36,761 nt of DNA from an uncultured Bacilli bacterium. GTDB taxonomy: Bacteria > Bacillota_I > Bacilli_A > RF39 > UBA660. A program made the translations under genes and the position numbers. Below are positions 19,607 through 28,040 of this stretch, in pieces. The notes under the pieces are model-generated. The model did no database searches and was not told the origin of the DNA. It saw nothing but the letters and a program-made list of their open reading frames with translations. The stretch is from contig CANPYM010000025.1 in assembly GCA_947588685.1 (NCBI GenBank), forward strand, positions 1 to 36,761. Reading direction: 5' to 3'. Position 1 is the first letter of the stretch, and each line of letters starts with the position of its first letter.

Positions 19607-19616
19607 ATGCGATGAG

Positions 19617-19645
19617 AGATGTTACATTGTTAACATCTTTTTATT
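19617..19645 (+). terminator. rho-independent terminator
   Basis: AGATGTTAcattgtTAACATCT followed by T-rich tract. Confidence 0.7.
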
Positions 19646-19698
19646 TTATCTTTAATATAAAATGTGTTACAATATTATTGATAGTAGAAGGTGACTAA

Positions 19699-20562
19699 AT
19701 GAAAGAGGAAAGAAAAACCATTTTTATTGGCTCTATATTTAATTTTTTAGTTGCTAGTATTAAATTTTGTGGTGGGATTGCTTTCCAGATTAATTCTTTG
19801 ATTGTTGATAGCATCTATACCTTTTGTGATTTTACGACAGATATCATATCAATTGTTGGATCAAAGCTAGCTGGTAAAAGACCGACAAAGTATCATCCTT
19901 TTGGCTTTGGTCGCGTTGAATATTTAACTAATTTATTTATTGGTATTTTAATGGTTATGGTATCGACGACTCTATTTATGCATAGTTTTAAAAGTGAGTA
20001 TGAAATACCTAATATAAGTATTTTAGGTGTGTTAGCGGTAGCGATGACGATTAAAATCTTTATGTTACATTTTCTTAAGATGCGAAATAAAAAACACAAA
20101 AGTCCTCAGCTTGCCGATGGTATTGAAGAATCGACAATTGATTTAATTTCAACTATTTTAGTTACTATTTCAGTTATCTTATTACAATTTAGTAATGAAA
20201 TATACCCCTTAAGATATTGTGATATCATCGCTAGTTGCATTATTTCAATAATGATTTTAAGAACATCTTGGCAGTTAATCAAAAACAATATTTTAAACTT
20301 ATTAGGAACTGTTGAGGTTAATGCTGAAATAACGCAGTATGTTAAAGATGAGATTCAATCATTAGGAAAAATCGACGTTTATAAGGTTGAATTAATCAAA
20401 TATGGAAGATATTATAAGATTCATCTTGTCATTGGTCTAGATGGCAATATTACGTTAAAAAAAGCTAAAAAAATCCAACAGAAAATCATTATGAAGTTGA
20501 AAAAACAGACCCGAATTAAGATAAAAGTCGTTAATGTTGATTTGGATTTAAGAAAAGATTAG
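19699..20562 (+). CDS. cation diffusion facilitator family transporter
   Basis: CDF pattern: DSIYTFCDFTTDIISIVGSKLAGKRPTKYHPFGFGRVEYL; paired D/D-like sites ADGIEESTIDLIST. Confidence 0.88.
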   Translation: MKEERKTIFIGSIFNFLVASIKFCGGIAFQINSLIVDSIYTFCDFTTDIISIVGSKLAGKRPTKYHPFGFGRVEYLTNLFIGILMVMVSTTLFMHSFKSEYEIPNISILGVLAVAMTIKIFMLHFLKMRNKKHKSPQLADGIEESTIDLISTILVTISVILLQFSNEIYPLRYCDIIASCIISIMILRTSWQLIKNNILNLLGTVEVNAEITQYVKDEIQSLGKIDVYKVELIKYGRYYKIHLVIGLDGNITLKKAKKIQQKIIMKLKKQTRIKIKVVNVDLDLRKD

Positions 20563-20601
20563 TTTGTCAATTGGATTATCTTATTTAACACTACTTTACA
20601 C

Positions 20602-20629
20602 TTGACAATTGACATAGTAATGATATAAT
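20602..20629 (+). promoter_or_regulatory. promoter of HTH regulator (TTGACA - 16 nt - TGaTATAAT)
   Basis: TTGACA 20602-20607, TATAAT 20624-20629. Confidence 0.75.
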
Positions 20630-20650
20630 GATAATAGGAGGGTGTAGATA

Positions 20651-21436
20651 ATGGAACACTTAAATAGTTTATTAAAAGAGCTAGGTATTTCTAAAGTTAA
20701 ATTAGCTAAATTTTTAGGTGTATCACGCCAAATGATATACAATTACCTAGAACTAGATGATATCAATAAATGGCCAAAAGATAAAAAAGTATTATTATTA
20801 AATTTACTTGGTGTTAAAACACCAGAAGAGATTGATCATATTAAAGTTGATACTGATTATATATCTGATGTTGAAATTAGATTAAATAGCATTTGTAATG
20901 ATAATGATACATCAGCTAGTATTGAGGGTGCTAACACCATCTTATCTGGCTTAAATAAAAAGGATCAAGAATTGTTATTTAATATTATTGACTTATTAAA
21001 GGAAAAATTAGAAGATCCTAATGATGATGATGGTCATAATACCGTTAAATATCTTTACCATTTCATTCAATCAATTGATACCTCAAAAGAATTAAAATAT
21101 ATCCTAGGTTATGTTGCTAAAGAGACTGGTTTTGTTAAACCATTAGAGTTTGCTTTCAATGAAGAAGAACAATTCATTTTTGAAAGTATCATGTATTCTG
21201 CTTTTGTTTTATATAACAGTGGGGGAGCATCTAAAACAAAATTAGCTGAATGCCATAAACGTTTCACTAATCAAATTGAACAAAAAATGGAAGAAAAATT
21301 AAGTCGTACTTTAGAGTTAAATAATATTAAGACTTTAGCTCTTAAAGAATTAGGATATACAGAAATTAATGAACATAACGCTGCTGAAGTGTTTGAAAAG
21401 ATTGCAGAAATACAATCACGAAAAGTTGGTAATTAA
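20651..21436 (+). CDS. helix-turn-helix transcriptional regulator
   Basis: N-terminal LKELGISKVKLAKFLGVSRQMIYNYLELDD (HTH_3-like); 200-aa C-terminal region of unknown function. Confidence 0.75.
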   Translation: MEHLNSLLKELGISKVKLAKFLGVSRQMIYNYLELDDINKWPKDKKVLLLNLLGVKTPEEIDHIKVDTDYISDVEIRLNSICNDNDTSASIEGANTILSGLNKKDQELLFNIIDLLKEKLEDPNDDDGHNTVKYLYHFIQSIDTSKELKYILGYVAKETGFVKPLEFAFNEEEQFIFESIMYSAFVLYNSGGASKTKLAECHKRFTNQIEQKMEEKLSRTLELNNIKTLALKELGYTEINEHNAAEVFEKIAEIQSRKVGN

Positions 21437-21450
21437 ATCAACTTTTTTTG
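21421..21450 (+). terminator. rho-independent terminator
   Basis: AAAGTTGgtaattaaatCAACTTTTTTT. Confidence 0.7.
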
Positions 21451-21593
21451 TGATAACTCCCCTTTTTTCTTACATACTTAAAAAGAGGGGAGGAGAATAC
21501 CTTTAATCTATAATTATATATAATGCTAATTATTAATCATATATTGTTATCATATATAAAAAGCAATAATCAATTGATAATTCTAAATTTAAT

Positions 21594-21639
21594 GACGCGT
21601 TCTCGTGCATCGAGAAATAAAAATGTGATAAGTTGTTCA
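21594..21639. repeat. duplicated intergenic motif, copy 1
   Basis: GACGC-N8-GCATCGAGA-N11-GATAAgTTGTTCA. Confidence 0.8.
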
Positions 21640-21712
21640 CCTGGATTAAAAAAAGTAATAACCCCCCTATTGTTATTTTGAGTGAAAAGAGGGGACTTAC
21701 ATATAAAAATAG

Positions 21713-21758
21713 GACGCTCTATTTTGCATCGAGATATTATTTAATGATAACTTGTTCA
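21713..21758. repeat. duplicated intergenic motif, copy 2
   Basis: GACGC-N8-GCATCGAGA-N11-GATAAcTTGTTCA; identical spacing to copy 1, offset 119 bp. Confidence 0.8.
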
Positions 21759-21989
21759 TATAATTAATTAGAAATAGAATATATATAGTTAAATAAATAT
21801 TAATGTAATAAAGAATAAAAAAATAAATTCAAATTCAAAATAAATTATTATTATGTAATTAATATTTAGAATAATGTTATAATAATAGTATAGAACTAGT
21901 ATAGATGATAAAGTTATTAATCATTATACCACTTTGTTTTAATATATATTATTCTCCTATAATGTATATTATGTTAACTTCTATATTGA

Positions 21990-22030
21990 ATAAAAAAGAG
22001 GACTATTCACACATCCTCTTTATTTTTTGC
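21990..22030. terminator. bidirectional terminator at 3' end of the metallopeptidase gene
   Basis: AAAAAAGAGGActattcacacaTCCTCTTTATTTTTT. Confidence 0.6.
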
Positions 22031-23001
22031 TTTGCTACTTCGTATGTCTTTTCATCATCAGACTTAATACCAAAGTATTTTAATGTATCACCAATATGCT
22101 CTCCTTGAAGTATTCCTTGAATCTTTTGTATATTAGTAGGATCATCTAAATATTTTTGAAAGAGATTTTCAGCATATAAATAACCAATACCATAACTTTC
22201 TCTTAAAGCTTTAGCATATTCTAAATACCGTTTTGTTTGAACCTCACTTCGAAGCCATGGAATATCTTTTTCCATTCTTTCTAAATCGCTTTTGACCCTA
22301 GAATTAATCATTGCTATTCCTTTTAGAAAATTATGGACATTTACAGCTTCGTTATATCCTTGTAAGCCGGCATTATAATGCCAACTTATTACTTCTAACC
22401 TGGTATTTTCAATTTTTTTAGTTATATCCCCTACCCCATCAGAAGTTAAAATTTCACAGGCTATTTTTTCAGCTAGAATTGACATAATCTCTTCATAATA
22501 AAATTTATGATCAACATATGCAATATCATGCAAATGAAGATAATAATGGATAAACTCATGAGTAAGAGCAATAACACTAGATATACTATTTAATCTAGCT
22601 ACTTTGACGTGATAATCTTTCTTGCCATTAGCACCAAGTGTTATAAGACAAATACCATCTAAAATATCCTCACTATCTGTTTGCTCAACGGCTTTAAAAA
22701 AATTAAAACATTCATCTTGTTTAAAAAAATTAGGGCCTAATAAATAGATTAAAATATGTAACACTTCATCGATGATGTCGTCAACTTCTAATTCTTTAAA
22801 ATGCTTCTTTTTATATTCAATAGGATTAGCATTAATAACGGATGTAATGTATCCATTATAAAGATTAGTAGCTTGAGGTGATGCTAAATCGATATTATCA
22901 CGTCTATAGACCCCACTTCGACAATTTCTATAGTAGGCGTTAGCAATATCACTTCCATATTGATCAATGACAGTTGTATTAGAATTATTACTTTTTTTCA
23001 T
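22003..23001 (-). CDS. HExxH putative zinc metallopeptidase (M3-like C-terminal region)
   Basis: VIALTHEFIHYYLHLH, downstream YYEEIMSILAEKIA (possible third ligand), C-terminal ESYGIGYLYAENLFQKYLDDP. Confidence 0.6.
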   Translation of the reverse strand: MKKSNNSNTTVIDQYGSDIANAYYRNCRSGVYRRDNIDLASPQATNLYNGYITSVINANPIEYKKKHFKELEVDDIIDEVLHILIYLLGPNFFKQDECFNFFKAVEQTDSEDILDGICLITLGANGKKDYHVKVARLNSISSVIALTHEFIHYYLHLHDIAYVDHKFYYEEIMSILAEKIACEILTSDGVGDITKKIENTRLEVISWHYNAGLQGYNEAVNVHNFLKGIAMINSRVKSDLERMEKDIPWLRSEVQTKRYLEYAKALRESYGIGYLYAENLFQKYLDDPTNIQKIQGILQGEHIGDTLKYFGIKSDDEKTYEVAKQKIKRMCE

Positions 23002-23048
23002 GGAATCACCTGTTAAGAAGATATTTTAACATAATTACGAATGAATAG

Positions 23049-23762
23049 TTAATTATTTCGTTTGTATTTTAATATTTTTTCTTTATCACTTTTTGGGACA
23101 CGATTTGATTCTCTAATTTTTTGAATAGCTTTATTATGAGTCCAATTATCTAGCTGATTATGTTTCAAATAATTTAATGTTTCATCAGGATATTTGATAT
23201 AACAAATTGAGATAAGCCACGCTATTGCCATTTTAACATAATAGCTATCTTTTTGATTAGCGTCACATAACTCATAAATTTTATTCAGATAATCATCATT
23301 TATATAATATGTAAGAAGAATCACATACCCTACCCTTTTATGCCATTCATTATCATTTTGAAGACATTCTAAAACAAAAGGAAAACAATAATCAAGATTA
23401 TTTTTAATTATATGCAGATTACTAATAGGAGAATCACATAGCGCCCAGTTATCTATATAGGTAATATAATCACTGAATAATTTTAAGATAGTATCAATAT
23501 CTTCTTTAATATATCCTATTAATAAGCCATGAATTAATCGTTCTTCATATGTCTTATGCGTATTTAGTTTAATGAAAGATATATAATCTGTTTTACTTAT
23601 TTCTTTAGCAAACATCCGACATTTCGGAATAGGAATACCAATTAAATAATCGTTATTGATACCTAGTCCAGAATGAAAAGCTTTGTATTTAAGATCGGCT
23701 TCTTTTTTTAATTCTTTTAAAAAGTTTTGATATTTCTTCTTTGTCCATTTTTCTTTCTTCAT
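23049..23762 (-). CDS. DNA alkylation repair protein, AlkD-like
   Basis: HEAT-like; GIPIPKCRMFAKEI, NWALCDSPIS, WHKRVGYVILLTYYI, YYVKMAIAWLISICYIKYPDETLNYL. Confidence 0.85.
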   Translation of the reverse strand: MKKEKWTKKKYQNFLKELKKEADLKYKAFHSGLGINNDYLIGIPIPKCRMFAKEISKTDYISFIKLNTHKTYEERLIHGLLIGYIKEDIDTILKLFSDYITYIDNWALCDSPISNLHIIKNNLDYCFPFVLECLQNDNEWHKRVGYVILLTYYINDDYLNKIYELCDANQKDSYYVKMAIAWLISICYIKYPDETLNYLKHNQLDNWTHNKAIQKIRESNRVPKSDKEKILKYKRNN

Positions 23763-23784
23763 AACTTTATCATAACATAACTAG

Positions 23785-24516
23785 TTAAAATAGTAAATGT
23801 GACATAAAACCGATGAATAATCCGATGATAAGAAAGATTACTGTTAATTTAAAAGAATAGCTCTTCCCTTCTTTTAATAGTTCAGTTACTGCTAATAAGA
23901 TCATAATTCCCGCAACTAGAGCAAGTAAAACAGCAATAATCATCGGTGTTAAAAAAGGCTCTAAAAATAGATGTGCAATAATAGCGCCAAATAACTCAGA
24001 TACCGCACTTAATAAAACTAACATAAACGCTTTCTTTTTACTACCAGTGCTATAATATATAGGAATAGCTATACATATACCCTCTGGTATATTATGCATC
24101 GCAATCGATAAGCACATTAATACGCCCATTTTAAAGTCTATCGTTGTCGTAAGATAAGTAATAATACCTTCAGGAATATTATGCATAAGAAGCGTTATAA
24201 AAGATAAAATACCAATACGATATAAATTAGACTTGTTATCTTCTTTAAAAATAGAACGCATTGATATAGCTAAAGCCATTCCAAGGATAAAAAAGAAAAA
24301 ACTATATTTAAAGGAAACATTATTTACATACTTAAAATTAAAATAACTATAAGACTGAGGTAATAAATCAATAGTAGATATGATTATCATAATCCCTGCT
24401 GAAAATCCTAAAGATATAGGTATAATTTTATTCTTATCTACTTTTATGAAAATAAATAAATATCCAATTAAAGTACTAATCCCTGCTATAGTCGTTAATA
24501 AAAAAGATACCATCAT
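23785..24516 (-). CDS. ZIP family metal transporter
   Basis: MHNIPEGI motif in two TM segments; multi-TM. Confidence 0.88.
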   Translation of the reverse strand: MMVSFLLTTIAGISTLIGYLFIFIKVDKNKIIPISLGFSAGIMIIISTIDLLPQSYSYFNFKYVNNVSFKYSFFFFILGMALAISMRSIFKEDNKSNLYRIGILSFITLLMHNIPEGIITYLTTTIDFKMGVLMCLSIAMHNIPEGICIAIPIYYSTGSKKKAFMLVLLSAVSELFGAIIAHLFLEPFLTPMIIAVLLALVAGIMILLAVTELLKEGKSYSFKLTVIFLIIGLFIGFMSHLLF

Positions 24517-24543
24517 AATATCACACTATAATATTATGATGGT
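24509..24543 (-). promoter_or_regulatory. 13-bp perfect inverted repeat overlapping the ZIP start codon
   Basis: ACCATCATAATAT (24509-24521) / ATATTATGATGGT (24531-24543), 9-nt loop; the CDS start (24516) lies within one arm. Confidence 0.75.
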
Positions 24544-24586
24544 AATTCTATAATATTTAATATATCTAAAAAGTTAATAAAATATT

Positions 24587-24652
24587 TTATCTTTTCTTAG
24601 CAAACTCACAAAAAGCATTCCATAAGGCAAAAAGGATTATTATTGCATACAA
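24587..24652 (-). CDS. possible 21-aa leader peptide / small hydrophobic protein upstream of ZIP gene (TTG start)
   Basis: RBS GGGGAGAG (24660-24667), TTG start, MYAIIILFALWNAFCEFAKKR, TAA; short distance after TGATATAAT -10 (24676-24684). Confidence 0.35.
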   Translation of the reverse strand: MYAIIILFALWNAFCEFAKKR

Positions 24653-24675
24653 ATTACATCTCTCCCCTGCTTCTT

Positions 24676-24684
24676 ATTATATCA
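24676..24684 (-). promoter_or_regulatory. extended -10 promoter (TGATATAAT) for ZIP transcript
   Basis: Minus-strand TGATATAAT. Confidence 0.55.
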
Positions 24685-24738
24685 TATTTAGGTAATATTT
24701 AAAAACTTGACTTTAATAATTAATTATGGTATTTTTTT

Positions 24739-24789
24739 AGAAAAGAGCTTGAGGAAGCCATTATTTTCCGATAGTTCTTTTCTTTTTTT
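24739..24789 (+). terminator. terminator-like hairpin with T run (possible end of a short RNA)
   Basis: AGAAAAGA (24739-24746) / TCTTTTCT (24776-24783) followed by T7. Confidence 0.5.
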
Positions 24790-24812
24790 AATTTTAATCA
24801 TAGAGGCAGTTT

Positions 24813-27290
24813 ATTTTAATACTATTTAAGAATGTCATAGATCTAAAACTTAACGACTGGAATTACTGCTACTACGATTGTTTTAATACCATCTAAAATG
24901 TCATAGATCTAAAACTTATACTTTGAAGAAGCAAAAGGACAAGCAGTTTTAATACCATTTAAAATGTCATAGATCTAAAACACAAAGCAATGGAAAGGTT
25001 TTTATGGCTGTGTTTTAATACCATTTAAAATGTCATAGATCTAAAACGAAATAAGTTCCATATCTTTAATAAAGTATGTTTTAATACCATTTAAAATGTC
25101 ATAGATCTAAAACGATGAGTTAGGTCTAGATGCTGATAATCGAGTTTTAATACCATTTAAAATGTCATAGATCTAAAACGATTGCGTTGTCTACCATTAA
25201 AACTATTTTGTTTTAATACCATTTAAAATGTCATAGATCTAAAACACGATTATAGCTGGGTTGATACAGCTATCGGTTTTAATACCATTTAAAATGTCAT
25301 AGATCTAAAACACCTAAAACAAGGTATAAAATAGTAATTGAGTTTTAATACCATTTAAAATGTCATAGATCTAAAACTATCATTGGTTTGATATTTAAGA
25401 AATGTGAGTTTTAATACCATTTAAAATGTCATAGATCTAAAACTTAATGATTATGTTAAATAATAAAATAAAAGTTTTAATACCATTTAAAATGTCATAG
25501 ATCTAAAACTAGCCGTCTTTTTCTAATTTCTTAAATAAAGTTTTAATACCATTTAAAATGTCATAGATCTAAAACTATATTTTTATTTTATTTTTTATTT
25601 TTTTAGTTTTAATACCATTTAAAATGTCATAGATCTAAAACTAATCAATTCATATTTGTTATGCTTAAAATGTTTTAATACCATTTAAAATGTCATAGAT
25701 CTAAAACTTAAATCCTTATCATAATACATCTCATCAGTTTTAATACCATTTAAAATGTCATAGATCTAAAACCCAATACTTAACCTATCTTTTGTGTACC
25801 ATGTTTTAATACCATTTAAAATGTCATAGATCTAAAACTATGACTTGTGATGGTAAGGTATGTAATCTGTTTTAATACCATTTAAAATGTCATAGATCTA
25901 AAACCAGTGATACACACTTGGGCTCCAAATGTGGTTTTAATACCATTTAAAATGTCATAGATCTAAAACACACACTTACACAGCTATCGCTATATAGACG
26001 TTTTAATACCATTTAAAATGTCATAGATCTAAAACTTCTTATCACAATAAATTATCTCCCAATATGTTTTAATACCATTTAAAATGTCATAGATCTAAAA
26101 CATACTTGTAATTCATCTAAACTAGTTTATGGTTTTAATACCATTTAAAATGTCATAGATCTAAAACTCTCAGCCCATAACATTAAAAAATACAGCAGTT
26201 TTAATACCATTTAAAATGTCATAGATCTAAAACAAATAAAAAAGTGTAGTTGTGTAGTTTTTTGTTTTAATACCATTTAAAATGTCATAGATCTAAAACA
26301 AAGAGGTAATTGAACTTATTATTATTTATGTTTTAATACCATTTAAAATGTCATAGATCTAAAACCTTACATAGAGATAATATCCGTGTTCTTGAGTTTT
26401 AATACCATTTAAAATGTCATAGATCTAAAACTTATCTTCGCCATCAAATGTTGTTACATCAGTTTTAATACCATTTAAAATGTCATAGATCTAAAACAAA
26501 AGATATAGCATCAGCAGTACCAAAGAAGTTTTAATACCATTTAAAATGTCATAGATCTAAAACTCTTTCATTAACTGGTAATATCATATAATCAGTTTTA
26601 ATACCATTTAAAATGTCATAAATCTAAAACCGTAAAAATGAAGAAATAATCAACTTCATAGTTTTAATACCATTTAAAATGTCATAGATCTAAAACATTC
26701 ATTAGTTTCAACATTAAAAGTCATATGTTTTAATACCATTTAAAATGTCATAGATCTAAAACATGAAATTAATTAATGTATTTAATTTATTTGTTTTAAT
26801 ACCATTTAAAATGTCATAGATCTAAAACGTTTCAGGTACCTCAAACACTCATTTGTATGTTTTAATACCATTTAAAATGTCATAGATCTAAAACGTACTT
26901 CTTCTTCATAGGATGCGGTCTCTCGTTTTAATACCATTTAAAATGTCATAGATCTAAAACTTCATATCCTAATTCCTCCTTTATGTGTTCGTTTTAATAC
27001 CATTTAAAATGTCATAGATCTAAAACGAATAATCTTGTGTAAAATAAATTATATCAGTTTTAATACCATTTAAAATGTCATAGATCTAAAACTAGTCTTT
27101 CTATATCAGCCTCTATTTTCATGTTTTAATACCATTTAAAATGTCATAGATCTAAAACGGTTAAGATCAAAGATAAAGATATGAATTGGTTTTAATACCA
27201 TTTAAAATGTCATAGATCTAAAACTCGAGTATATAATAAGGGACATTAAAATCTGTTTTAATACCATTTAAAATGTCATAGATCTAAAAC
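24813..27290 (-). CRISPR. type II-A CRISPR array, 38 repeats / 37 spacers
   Basis: 36-nt repeat, crRNA sense on minus strand GTTTTAGATCTATGACATTTTAAATGGTATTAAAAC; spacers 29-31 nt, mostly 30. Degenerate terminal repeat at 24813-24849, leader end at 27290. Confidence 0.99.
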
Positions 27291-27376
27291 CTCAAATTGT
27301 GTTTTAAATCTTTTTATTAGCATAGAGAACTAATTATTTTAAATGGTAAATCTATAACATTAAACACATTATAACA
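27291..27376 (-). promoter_or_regulatory. CRISPR leader with extended -10 overlapping csn2 stop
   Basis: Minus strand TGTTATAAT at the csn2 stop codon; leader ends ...CAATTTGAG next to the first repeat. Confidence 0.7.
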
Positions 27377-28040
27377 TAAATTCATCGAGATTACTATCGA
27401 TGATAAGTTTATGTTCATTATCAATTGATGGTCCATAACTTTGACTATCAATTAAAAGTACATTAACATTATTATATATAGCATATTTATATAGTTCTGT
27501 TAGTTCATCTTTGGTTAAATATTGCTTTAGATTAATAAATATTATCACTTGATGAAGTTTCAATAAACGATTAATATCAATTATTAAAAGTAAGTTATCC
27601 AATAGTTCTTCTTTCATACTTATTGATATTTTCATAGATTTTAAAAATAAATCATTTTCATATTCTTGTTGAATACTTAATGGTAAATCAATTGATTTAA
27701 GAATTTTATTTAACGAGTTATATATTTGTCGGTAATTCTTCATAAGTTCTTGAATCATTTCTTCATCAAAACAATTAGCGATGTTTTTATATAATTCTGT
27801 TAGTGTTTTTTTACTATTAATATCTAATTCAAAGTAGTTGTTAATAATTTCTAAGGATGGATAGAAGTATTTTTCCTCATTATCTATAAATTGAAAATCA
27901 TCAATCTTTTGATTATTACTAATGTCAAATAACCCTTTAACAAATCGATAAAAATATTTTTTGTTCTCAATCTCGATAGCTGTCACATAAGATTTATCAA
28001 GAATTATTTCGTTATCAATGAAAGAAACATTTAATTTCAT
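27369..28040 (-). CDS. csn2: type II-A CRISPR-associated protein Csn2
   Basis: 223 aa, position between cas2 and array; FINLKQYLTKDELTELYKYAIYNNVNVLLIDS. Confidence 0.92.
   Translation of the reverse strand: MKLNVSFIDNEIILDKSYVTAIEIENKKYFYRFVKGLFDISNNQKIDDFQFIDNEEKYFYPSLEIINNYFELDINSKKTLTELYKNIANCFDEEMIQELMKNYRQIYNSLNKILKSIDLPLSIQQEYENDLFLKSMKISISMKEELLDNLLLIIDINRLLKLHQVIIFINLKQYLTKDELTELYKYAIYNNVNVLLIDSQSYGPSIDNEHKLIIDSNLDEFML

Noticed and set aside
21592-21681. Short ORF MTRSRASRNKNVISCSPGLKKVITPLLLF over copy 1 of the duplicated motif
   Set aside because: No RBS, reading frame not maintained as an ORF around copy 2, and gapped block conservation fits a DNA/RNA element better than a peptide.
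21905-22108. 67-aa plus-strand ORF
   Set aside because: Overlaps the 3' end of the metallopeptidase gene antisense and includes the terminator hairpin; no RBS or recognisable domain.
24739-24789. Interpretation as pre-crRNA terminator
   Set aside because: The T run is on the plus strand; on the minus strand (array transcription) the hairpin is followed by A residues.
24813-27290. Self-targeting spacers against this window
   Set aside because: By-eye comparison found no convincing match of a spacer to other parts of the window; a genome-wide search is needed.
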